In this document: piece after piece, positions 1 through 6,041 of the stretch
Layout of the letters: the number at the start of each line of letters is the position of its first letter
Numbering within the stretch: position 1 is the first letter of the stretch
Assembly (NCBI GenBank): GCA_031262205.1
Contig: JAISID010000046.1
Span: forward strand, 1 to 7,962
Direction: 5' to 3'
Length of the DNA: 7,962 nt
Source: Holosporales bacterium
Lineage (GTDB): Bacteria; Pseudomonadota; Alphaproteobacteria; RUG11792
Position numbers and translations under genes: made by a program
Notes under the pieces: generated by a model
What the model saw: only the letters and a program-made list of their open reading frames with translations
Databases searched by the model: none
Told to the model about the DNA's origin: nothing

Positions 1-927
1 GAAACCATAACGCAAACGTTAACGGACGGATTGAAACAAGACTTGCCCGACGAAGCTATATCTTGGATTAAAAAAACTCTCGCTTTGCCCTTCTATCGCC
101 CTAAACCTGAAGTCGCAGCCTCTTCTAAGTTCATCCGAATGAGTGCGTCGCCAGCTTCGAGCGAACAAGGACAATCAGCTTATCAAGAATACCTATATAG
201 AGGTCCATTAGTCTGTCAAGTTCATTCTTATCATGAGGCAAGTTCAGAAGGCCTGGTGCTTCAAAATTTTGTCTATAAAATTCCTGTTGAACGGATAAAT
301 AGGCAAAGACTAGCAACAACTTTAGGATGTAAAATACAAGACATAAGAAGTGATTTTATATATTTTTCAGCGCAAAGTCTTGACGACAGCGTTGCTAAAA
401 GAGATTATCCGCCTAGAAAGAAAGGAGAGAAAGCGCAAAGCGGTCAGGCTTTACTGCGACCACATGAGCTGTTGTCCAAGGATTTGCCATTTAAAACTAG
501 AACTGCTTTTTCTGCGACGTTTCCTATCGCAGGTAGAGCTGTAGTATTAACTAATGAAATTGTAGGAAAACCAATACCTCTTGATGGACAACAAATTTCC
601 ATTCACAGCCTTGTGCCTAATAGAGGAGAGTATCAAACTGCTTTTTCTTCAAATAATCTTGGATTAGGATTTTACAACGATGAGCAAAGCCGAGCGGTAA
701 TATACAATTTTAGATTAGAAAAACCAACAATTAAAGGAAATCCGCCGCAGTCGCTTTTACAAGCTGCTAGAGAATCAGAAAACCAATGGATAACAGGAAT
801 AATTTTATTGTTTAATGCCATTGATATAGTGAGGCTTCAGTTAGCGCTGCAAGAGGTTTCCATTGAAACTGCACTACACAATACGTCTTTAGCAGAAATT
901 TTATTACAAATTTTAGGAATGAAGTAG
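1..927 (+). CDS. hypothetical protein, 5'-truncated by window edge
   Basis: The frame is open from base 1 to the TAG at 925-927, giving 308 visible codons. A TTG at 31 is the first possible start in view, but it has no convincing ribosome binding site and the frame stays open upstream, so the true start is probably outside the window. I do not recognise the family. No signal peptide or clear transmembrane segment is visible. The protein looks soluble and mixed alpha/beta, with a more hydrophobic helical C-terminus (from about visible residue 265, 'WITGIILLFNAIDIV', to the end). A 'GPLVCQVHSYHE' stretch, encoded at about 202-237, recurs in a relic near 5631, so this may belong to a small family with several members in this genome. 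GC is low (19 of 60 bases at 541-600). It ends 7 nt from the convergent lipB stop. Coding status is well supported; function is unknown. Confidence 0.7.
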   Translation, partial: ETITQTLTDGLKQDLPDEAISWIKKTLALPFYRPKPEVAASSKFIRMSASPASSEQGQSAYQEYLYRGPLVCQVHSYHEASSEGLVLQNFVYKIPVERINRQRLATTLGCKIQDIRSDFIYFSAQSLDDSVAKRDYPPRKKGEKAQSGQALLRPHELLSKDLPFKTRTAFSATFPIAGRAVVLTNEIVGKPIPLDGQQISIHSLVPNRGEYQTAFSSNNLGLGFYNDEQSRAVIYNFRLEKPTIKGNPPQSLLQAARESENQWITGIILLFNAIDIVRLQLALQEVSIETALHNTSLAEILLQILGMK

Positions 928-934
928 AAAAGAG

Positions 935-1537
935 TTAAAACGGCGAAGTTTCTATAAACGCTTTTGCAACTCTTGCGATCGTTACTTTATTTTTAGAGAC
1001 TTCGTTGTTTATAGAGGTTATTCTCAAGCCGCTTATCCCGCATGGCGCGATAGCTTTAAACATCGACAAATCGTTTGAAACGTTAAGGCATAGTCCATGA
1101 CTTGAAACTCCTTTTTCAATACGGATTCCGATAAACCCTATTTTTGCATCGTTTACCCAGACGCCTATTCCGTCGTCCGATAATCTTGACGTTATTTGAA
1201 ATGTTGCTAAAACTTCGATAATCCAGTTTTCGAGTATTTTTACATATTCCGAAACGTTAAGATTCCGTTTTCTCAGGTTAATTATAGGATATAAAACTAT
1301 TTGTCCCGGAGAATGAACGGTTACCCTCCCTCCCCGTTTCGGGTAATAAATTGGAAAGTTTAGCTTAGTTAAAAAATCCTTATTTTCAAAACTCTTTCCC
1401 GCCGAATATAAAGGTTCGTGTTCCGTTATAAAGACGCATTCCTTTCCTCCATGAACAATGCTTTCGCAAGCTATTTCCATATCAAGCAATGCTATTGGAT
1501 ATTTTGAAAGACCATATTCAATAAATTTAACGGTCAT
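935..1537 (-). CDS. lipB: octanoyltransferase LipB (lipoyl-protein synthesis)
   Basis: LipB moves the octanoyl group from octanoyl-ACP onto a lysine of lipoyl-domain proteins (E2 subunits, GcvH) in the cytoplasm; LipA then adds sulfur. The 200-residue length is normal for the family. Visible hallmarks are RGGRVT at 68-73 followed by H75-S-P-G-Q, the GVWV...K motif with catalytic Lys132, SHG at 146-148, and PCG with the acyl-accepting Cys166. All catalytic residues are present. The usual HGPGQ reads HSPGQ here, an odd but probably tolerated change. The ATG at 1537 overlaps the nuoM stop by 4 nt (ATGA), so lipB is the second gene of a two-gene unit and is likely translated by coupling; no independent promoter is apparent. 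The assignment is firm. Confidence 0.95.
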   Translation of the reverse strand: MTVKFIEYGLSKYPIALLDMEIACESIVHGGKECVFITEHEPLYSAGKSFENKDFLTKLNFPIYYPKRGGRVTVHSPGQIVLYPIINLRKRNLNVSEYVKILENWIIEVLATFQITSRLSDDGIGVWVNDAKIGFIGIRIEKGVSSHGLCLNVSNDLSMFKAIAPCGISGLRITSINNEVSKNKVTIARVAKAFIETSPF

Positions 1538-2934
1538 ATCTTTAAAAAAAACCTTAAAATTAAGTTTGGGTTGATTCCGATGATTAGCGTTATCCCGAAC
1601 AGCGCGTACATGACGAATTTTTTATACTCGTCTATAACATCCCCCTTCCCCGTTCCAGCCGAACCCGATATATTTATAAAATGCGAACAGTAAACGTAAA
1701 CAGCCGCAAGCGACGATATTATTATAATCCCCGCCGCGACTAAAGCATAACCCATAGAGATTTTGGATACCGCATAAACGGAAATTACCTCGCAAATGAA
1801 ATTCCATGAAAACGGGATTGCAATTAATGCCAGAAATGCAAACAATACCGTCAATTTTTGAACCCTGGGAAATTGCGTCGCGATAGATTTTAATTCTGAG
1901 ATCAATCTTGTATTGAATGTTCTTTTCACAATATCGGCGGTGAAAAATAGAATCGCCATAAGGACGCTATGCCCGATTACTGAAAAAATGAAGCCGCCTT
2001 TGCCAGGCCCGCTCATTAAAATCATAAAATACATATTTAAATGAATTATTGAAAAATACGCGAAAAACTTTTTCAAATCGTCTTGGAAAACAAGTTGAAA
2101 CAAAGCGAACGCCATACCTGCTAACAAAATACAAGTTATTATGTCTTGATACGTCGACAATTCGTTTAAAAACAAAGGCTCGATAAAACGAACGATGAGA
2201 AGCGAGCTAAATTTTAAAATGATCGACGCCAATAATACCGAGCAAACGGTTTGCGATTTAACATGAACGACTGGAAGCCAACGATAAAAAGGCCATATCG
2301 GCATTTTGATACCGACGCCTAAACTCAATAGCCAAAAAACTGTTTTATTTTTCACTCCGATTTTATAAATCTCAAGCAAATTTGACGTTTTTGTTTCAAG
2401 GCATATCATTATGATAGCCGTCAATACCAAAAACGCGCCTGCGATCGTATATATCAAAAATTGGAAAATAGCTTCGTTTGAAGGCGACTCTCTGCTCGAC
2501 ATGATAACGTAAATCGGAACGACGGTCGCTTCTATTAAAATAAACAATAAAAATATATTAAAAACATAAAGCGAACCTAAAGCGAAAGCCTCGAAAAACA
2601 AAATAGCCGCAAAATGTATTTTCGGTTTTGGCGTTTTGTCTTTCAAGAGCCACAAAACGCATGCGAAGCATATCAACGCGATAATCGGGGCAAACAAGAA
2701 AGAAAATGCGTCGATTCCTATGCAACTCTTCGAAGCAAGCTCCTTAACGCATTCGTTTTCTAACGGAAAGTTAAAAGCCGACAGACCGACGCTTGCGAAA
2801 AGCAAAGTAAAGAGCGACGTCCAAAACAATGCGGCCTTTAGATTTTTTATGTTTTTATCATCAATGCAAAGCGTAATAAATCCGCCGATTAAAGGAGTTA
2901 GGATCGTTGCGGAAATTATTGATAATTCAAACAC
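1534..2934 (-). CDS. nuoM: NADH-quinone oxidoreductase subunit M-like proton-translocating protein
   Basis: This is a 466-residue polytopic inner-membrane protein of the NuoM/MrpD antiporter-like family, the proton-pumping arm of respiratory complex I. The key charged residues fall where the family needs them: Glu135 in 'ILIEATVVPIY', Lys210 in 'GIKMPIWPF', Lys241 in 'SIILKFSS', His322 in 'VIGHSVLM' and Glu382 in 'NFICEV'. The sequence is divergent: the usual WLPDAHVEAPTAGSV is WLPVVHVKSQTVCSV, and it is shorter than the roughly 490-510 residues typical of NuoM. The start is GTG at 2934-2932; a TAA lies immediately upstream in frame and no later ATG, GTG or TTG occurs within the first 25 codons. 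Its stop overlaps lipB by 4 nt. No other nuo gene is in the window, so a stand-alone NuoM paralogue or an MrpD-like subunit is possible. The family call is firm; the exact complex is less so. Confidence 0.85.
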   Translation of the reverse strand: MFELSIISATILTPLIGGFITLCIDDKNIKNLKAALFWTSLFTLLFASVGLSAFNFPLENECVKELASKSCIGIDAFSFLFAPIIALICFACVLWLLKDKTPKPKIHFAAILFFEAFALGSLYVFNIFLLFILIEATVVPIYVIMSSRESPSNEAIFQFLIYTIAGAFLVLTAIIMICLETKTSNLLEIYKIGVKNKTVFWLLSLGVGIKMPIWPFYRWLPVVHVKSQTVCSVLLASIILKFSSLLIVRFIEPLFLNELSTYQDIITCILLAGMAFALFQLVFQDDLKKFFAYFSIIHLNMYFMILMSGPGKGGFIFSVIGHSVLMAILFFTADIVKRTFNTRLISELKSIATQFPRVQKLTVLFAFLALIAIPFSWNFICEVISVYAVSKISMGYALVAAGIIIISSLAAVYVYCSHFINISGSAGTGKGDVIDEYKKFVMYALFGITLIIGINPNLILRFFLKI

Positions 2935-3018
2935 TTATATTCAAATCTGATTCTTCGTAAAAGCCGTTATAATAACTTTTAGAAAAATAACAAGAGCATG
3001 AATTATTTTAACAAAGCC

Positions 3019-3110
3019 GTAACTTCGAACGCAATACGTCCCTCCCCTCCCGCGACTAGTTGAAAATAAAAGATTTCTTGCATATATAGATTTCTTGCAT
3101 TCGAAGTTAC
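3019..3110. repeat. 16-bp inverted repeat with 60-bp spacer
   Basis: GTAACTTCGAACGCAA at 3019-3034 is the reverse complement of TTGCATTCGAAGTTAC at 3095-3110 with a single mismatch. The 60-bp interior contains a C-rich run (3040-3053) and a direct repeat. No T-tract follows the right arm, so it does not look like an intrinsic terminator. It lies between the nuoM start and the nucleotidyltransferase cassette and may be a recombination scar, a remnant of a mobile element or a protein-binding site; I cannot choose among these. Confidence 0.7.
3071..3100 (+). repeat. 13-bp direct repeat, 17-bp period
   Basis: AGATTTCTTGCAT occurs exactly at 3071-3083 and again at 3088-3100, separated by ATAT. 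The second copy runs into the right arm of the inverted repeat at 3095-3110. This is probably a local slippage or duplication product; a paired binding site is possible. Confidence 0.75.
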
Positions 3111-3164
3111 AGAAGCATATCTTTTGTCAAATTATGAGTATAAGGGCGGAACGGGAGGCGGTAT

Positions 3165-3192
3165 TAGACCTACTTATGTATACGCTTATAAA
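3165..3192 (+). promoter_or_regulatory. possible promoter of the nucleotidyltransferase/DUF6602 pair
   Basis: TAGACC at 3165-3170 (4 of 6 to TTGACA), a 16-nt spacer, then TATAAA at 3187-3192 (5 of 6 to TATAAT). This would start transcription near 3199 and give a leader of about 14 nt. No Shine-Dalgarno-like sequence precedes the ATG at 3213. It is weak evidence in an AT-rich background. Confidence 0.3.
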
Positions 3193-3212
3193 ATTACTCC
3201 TTTAACCGTTCA

Positions 3213-3962
3213 ATGATGACAGTGGATCAATATTTAAAAAATATTTTATTAAAAAAAGCAATCAACTTTGATTACAACACTATTATAGAACAGCTTAAGC
3301 CATATATAATCCAATGGAGCAATGGATATATTAAAGATATATTTTATGCGGGATCATCTGCTAAAAAAACAGCTATAAAAGGTAGATCGGATTGTGACAT
3401 TTTTATATCGATAAAACATTCTTGTCCTTACTCAATTAAGGAGATTTTTTATAACTTAATTAACTTTTTTGAACGATATAGCGTTCGTAAACAAAATGTA
3501 TCTGTTGGATTAAAAGTAAACGGAAATGATGTCGATTTAGTACCGGGTAAATTACAACCTGGCAATACTAATTATCATTGGCTATATAAATCCAAAAATG
3601 ATACTTGCATACAAACAAACGTAAAAATGCAGATAAAGAATATTTGCAATTCTGGTCGTACAGAGTTTATAAAACTAGCGAAAATTTGGAGAGATTGCCA
3701 TGGACTAGACATTTTCCCCTCCGTTAATGTCGAACTCACCGTTTTAGAGGCTTTGAAATATCAACAGAATTTATCCTATTATGATGGATTTATTAAAATC
3801 TTATTCTACTTTAGGGATCATCTAAAAAACGCGCGATTAATTGATATCGGAAATTCTAACAATATTATTTCCGACGACATGACTGCTTGGGAGAAATTAA
3901 GAGTTGCAGAATGCGCAAGAAAATGCCTATTGTCAGAAGACTGGAATAACATCATATGGTAA
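3213..3962 (+). CDS. OAS/CD-NTase-like nucleotidyltransferase
   Basis: This 249-residue protein carries the polymerase-beta-fold nucleotidyltransferase signature of the 2'-5'-OAS / class I CCA-adding / CD-NTase group. G47-S48 lies in 'GSSAKKTAIKG', followed by S59-D60-C-D62, and the third carboxylate is Asp108 in 'NDVDLVPGK'. All three metal ligands are present, so it should be catalytically competent. The second half has the helical-domain hallmarks KIWR (157-160) and 'SVNVELTVLEAL' (170-181), and a C-terminus 'NSNNIISDD' then '...NNIIW' that I associate with nucleotidyltransferases paired with DUF6602. Two tandem ATGs (3213, 3216) are possible starts; the first overlaps the stop of the upstream remnant. 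It overlaps the next gene by 7 nt. The product (cyclic or linear oligonucleotide, tailed RNA, or nucleotidylated protein) cannot be read from the sequence. GC is very low (14 of 60 at 3241-3300). The family call is firm; the role in defence is inference. Confidence 0.85.
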   Translation: MMTVDQYLKNILLKKAINFDYNTIIEQLKPYIIQWSNGYIKDIFYAGSSAKKTAIKGRSDCDIFISIKHSCPYSIKEIFYNLINFFERYSVRKQNVSVGLKVNGNDVDLVPGKLQPGNTNYHWLYKSKNDTCIQTNVKMQIKNICNSGRTEFIKLAKIWRDCHGLDIFPSVNVELTVLEALKYQQNLSYYDGFIKILFYFRDHLKNARLIDIGNSNNIISDDMTAWEKLRVAECARKCLLSEDWNNIIW

Positions 3963-4663
3963 CGCTTAAAACGCTTTTTCAAACAAAACAAAGAGAAATG
4001 CTTGAAAGTATGCATCGATCATTAACAAATCCTGTCGCTCAAGGAAATAATACGGAAGGAAGCTGGAAAGAATTTTTCAAGAAATATTTACCTAGCAGAT
4101 ACTCATGTGATTGTGCATTTATTATAGATTGTGAAGGAAATTTCAGCGAACAAATCGACATAGTCATATATGATAATTATTTTTCGCCAATCATATTAAA
4201 TGATAATGACAACAAGTATATCTCTGCGGAAAGTGTCTATGCCATATTCGAAGTTAAACCAGAACTAAACAAAAAAAATTTTGAATATGCCCAAAAGAAA
4301 ATAGCTTCCGTTCGTAGGCTAACCCGTACAAGCGCAAAAGTTTTGTGTAATGGGAAACAGGTGCCCGGAAGGGAGCCATTCTATATCATAGGCGGACTTT
4401 TAAGTATTCGTAACAAGTGGGAAAATAAACTAATAAAACAAAAAATAAATACTGAAAATAATGAAACTCTTAATATTGGATGTTGTATTGAAGAGAGAAG
4501 TTGGATTTTAAAAAAATGTGCTTCCGATGGTTTTAAATATGTATGGAGTAAAGAATCTGAAAGTTCCCTATTAACTTTCTTTATGGCATTGTTAAACGAA
4601 CTACAATCACGAGGTACTGTTCCTGCAATGGAAATTCCGAAATATTACGATGGTTTCAAGTGA
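3956..4663 (+). CDS. DUF6602-type protein with PD-(D/E)XK nuclease-like signature
   Basis: This 235-residue protein matches my recollection of the DUF6602 family: 'NNTEGSWKEFFKKYLPSRY' near 31-49, then 'SEQIDIVIYD' and 'VYAIFEVKPEL'. The order Glu34, Asp68 (QID68), then Glu99-x-Lys101 (FE99VK) is the classic spacing of a PD-(D/E)XK restriction-endonuclease-like core, so nucleic-acid cleavage is a reasonable prediction. No transmembrane segment is visible, so it should be cytoplasmic. The ATG at 3956 lies inside the last codons of the nucleotidyltransferase (7-nt overlap). No strong ribosome binding site is present, so translation is probably coupled and the two proteins may be made in a fixed ratio. 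GC is about 23% in the 4441-4500 sample, as in its partner. It could be an effector activated by the nucleotidyltransferase product, or its substrate or partner. The fold prediction is moderate; the biological role is inference. Confidence 0.75.
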   Translation: MVTLKTLFQTKQREMLESMHRSLTNPVAQGNNTEGSWKEFFKKYLPSRYSCDCAFIIDCEGNFSEQIDIVIYDNYFSPIILNDNDNKYISAESVYAIFEVKPELNKKNFEYAQKKIASVRRLTRTSAKVLCNGKQVPGREPFYIIGGLLSIRNKWENKLIKQKINTENNETLNIGCCIEERSWILKKCASDGFKYVWSKESESSLLTFFMALLNELQSRGTVPAMEIPKYYDGFK

Positions 4664-4693
4664 ACAAACGTCAGACTTTCTGAGTACTAGCGG

Positions 4694-4703
4694 TTGTTAA
4701 CAA
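4694..4703. promoter_or_regulatory. perfect palindrome TTGTTAACAA upstream of the binding-protein gene
   Basis: A perfect 10-bp palindrome lies 73 nt before the ATG at 4777 in the 113-bp gap after the DUF6602 gene. A weak promoter-like pair follows: TTGATT at 4716-4721, a 17-nt spacer, then TAGACT at 4739-4744. The palindrome would sit just upstream of it, where an activator or repressor could bind. No regulator gene is in view. Confidence 0.2.
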
Positions 4704-4776
4704 GACTTGAAACGCTTGATTAGCCGAGGAGAATGGCGTAGACTTTCAAAGCTAAGTTCTTCAGTCTTTTAGAATC

Positions 4777-5514
4777 ATGAAAAAATACGCGAAACTGCTA
4801 ACTCTTCTGGTTCTGTTGTTATCGGCTTGCGAAGACGATAGGAAAAACGACCAAATCAGGTTTGGAGTTTGCGCCGATTATCCTCCTTTTGAATATTACG
4901 TAAAAGGCGAATTAACCGGCTTCGACGTAGAGCTAGCAAAGGCAATCGCGATTAAACTCAAAATGAACGTCGAATTTGGCGATATGTCGTTCTCGGCAAT
5001 TTTGGCGGAATTACAAAACGGCTCGATAGATGCAGCGGTTTCATGCATAAGCTCAACCGCAGAGAGAAAGAAAAATTACGATTTCACGAATGCTTACTAT
5101 AAGGAAAGTCTAGCGGTTATGTATAAGAAGAACGCCCCTGTTATCTCTAAGGAACAGATGGTCGACAAGAAAGTCGCTTGTCAGCTTGGTTCAGTGCCAG
5201 AAAAATGGCTAAAGAAAAACGCGACTAAATCTAAGATAACGTCCCTTGATAAAGTTGATTTAGCGATTGAAGCTCTAAAGGCCGGACATGTTCATTGCAT
5301 TCTTGTCGATAGCCTTATCGCAAAACCATACTGCGAAACAAATCAAGAACTCGGCTATACCGTTATTGTAAAAGACGTCGCGGAAAGCGAAGGATTTTCA
5401 ATTGCTTTAAAAAAGGACTCTCCTTTAACGAAACGAATAAACGACGTCGTAACGGAAATGGAATCTAGCGGAGAATTACAAGAACTGAAAGAAAAATGGG
5501 GGCTTGCCAAATAG
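4777..5514 (+). CDS. amino-acid-type ABC transporter substrate-binding lipoprotein (SBP_bac_3)
   Basis: This 245-residue periplasmic solute-binding protein belongs to the polar amino acid (HisJ/ArtJ/PEB1-like) family. The N-terminus is a lipoprotein signal with lipobox 'LSAC' and lipidated Cys18, so it should be anchored facing the periplasm. Family landmarks follow: 'ADYPPFEYY' (33-41), 'GFDVELAKAIA' (48-58), 'ILAELQNGSIDAAVS' (75-89), the 'TAERKKNYDFT' ligand-carboxylate motif with Arg97, and 'HCILVDS' with Asp178. The length is normal. No permease or ATPase gene lies beside it, so it must use components encoded elsewhere or act as a sensor; the ligand cannot be named. There is no clear ribosome binding site before the ATG. 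Codon and base usage resemble the chromosomal genes rather than the low-GC pair upstream. The assignment is firm at family level. Confidence 0.92.
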   Translation: MKKYAKLLTLLVLLLSACEDDRKNDQIRFGVCADYPPFEYYVKGELTGFDVELAKAIAIKLKMNVEFGDMSFSAILAELQNGSIDAAVSCISSTAERKKNYDFTNAYYKESLAVMYKKNAPVISKEQMVDKKVACQLGSVPEKWLKKNATKSKITSLDKVDLAIEALKAGHVHCILVDSLIAKPYCETNQELGYTVIVKDVAESEGFSIALKKDSPLTKRINDVVTEMESSGELQELKEKWGLAK

Positions 5515-5556
5515 TCGTCGAATAGTTCGCCTAATATAAGATAAGATCAGTCTGGT

Positions 5557-5772
5557 TTGGAGGATATTTCATTTGAACGATATCGATGCAAACGATTGGA
5601 TCAGACTTTACCTGGAGAAACACTTACACGTCCGTTAGTCTGCGAAGTTCATTCTTATGATGTATTTCAATTGGAATCGGCTCAATGCAAGTACGGCAAA
5701 AAAGTTTGGGAATCATTCCTTAACATAAAATGGTTTACAATTATGTTTAAGAAAAGCCACGGTCGCGCATAA
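5557..5772 (+). pseudogene. relic related to the gene at 1-927 (PLVC-x-VHSY module)
   Basis: The gap 5515-5855 contains no firm gene. Within it, a 71-codon frame from a TTG at 5557 to a TAA at 5770 encodes 'RPLVCEVHSYD', matching 'GPLVCQVHSYH' of the first gene. At DNA level 5631-5662 matches 204-235 at 28 of 32 positions, and the match is in frame in both, with synonymous differences (CCA/CCG, TGT/TGC). That pattern suggests shared coding ancestry rather than chance. The similarity I can see stops soon after the module, and the frame ends with an unrelated-looking lysine-rich tail. It is best read as a decayed paralogue fragment. A short functional peptide is possible but there is no ribosome binding site. 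Confidence 0.45.
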
Positions 5773-5855
5773 GGGGGATATGATTCCTAAAAGCTTTGTC
5801 TCTTGTCGCTATATTTAGCATTATTTCCTCAAAAGCGCTATGTTTTCTCATTTCC

Positions 5856-6041
5856 CTAACTTTTTTCAATTCGTTCTAAGCTCTCGGCAATTCGCGTTAG
5901 AGATTTTAGTTTTAGATCATAACTCGAAGGTTCTTCCTTTCTTACTGTAAAATGGTCAAACAGAAAAACAATCGCCATGATTAAAGCCAAACCGCCCCAA
6001 AAACCCGCCGCAATACCTAATATTATTTTCCAAACGCTCAT
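5856..6041 (-). CDS. small single-span membrane protein
   Basis: This is a 61-residue protein with one strong transmembrane helix (about residues 5-28, 'IILGIAAGFWGGLALIMAIV') followed by a charged, probably helical cytoplasmic tail ('LKSLTRIAESLERIEKS'). The start is ATG at 6041 and not the in-frame ATG at 6062: AGGAGG lies at 6055-6050, 8 nt before 6041, an almost ideal ribosome binding site and the best one in this window. It is transcribed away from the MFS gene. I do not recognise the family. A small membrane-anchored modulator is a common type but there is no direct evidence for that role here. The good ribosome binding site and protein-like layout make it likely real. Confidence 0.7.
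   Translation of the reverse strand: MSVWKIILGIAAGFWGGLALIMAIVFLFDHFTVRKEEPSSYDLKLKSLTRIAESLERIEKS

Larger units (their letters stand above)
3070..3216 (+). pseudogene. start-less 48-codon coding remnant before the nucleotidyltransferase
   Basis: This frame is open from just after a TAA at 3067-3069 to the TGA at 3214-3216, giving 48 codons with a protein-like composition (…FEVTEAYLL…, KGGTGGGIRPTYVYAYK, ITPLTVQ). It has no ATG or GTG; the only alternative start is TTG at 3124, without a ribosome binding site. Its TGA overlaps the ATG of the next gene at 3213. It is best read as the 3' tail of an older gene, cut off by the repeat region, that may still have supplied translational coupling. 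It could also be a chance open frame. I do not recognise the family. Confidence 0.35.

Noticed and set aside
2636..2950. 104-codon plus-strand frame antisense to nuoM
   Set aside because: It lies almost wholly inside the well-supported nuoM gene on the other strand and has low-complexity, unrecognisable content.
3003..3083. 26-codon minus-strand frame containing 'GGEGRIAFEVTALLK'
   Set aside because: It has no ribosome binding site. The FEVT similarity to the plus-strand remnant follows automatically from the inverted repeat when the phases agree, so it is not independent coding evidence.
4671..4683. Small hairpin TCAGA-CTT-TCTGA after the DUF6602 gene as a terminator
   Set aside because: The stem is only 5 bp and AT-rich, and no T-tract follows.
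4697..4709. AACAAGACTTG shared with positions 35-46 at the window start
   Set aside because: An 11-base match is expected several times by chance in a window of this size, and the reading frames do not correspond.
4726..4743. AGGAG followed by ATGGCGTAG
   Set aside because: It would encode two residues, and the ribosome binding site sits too close to the ATG; a chance match.
5747..5851. 34-codon minus-strand frame just downstream of the small membrane protein (ATG at 5851, TAA at 5747)
   Set aside because: Only a weak AGGG lies 3 nt before the ATG, it is antisense to the relic at 5557-5772, and it has no recognisable motif; too short to support.
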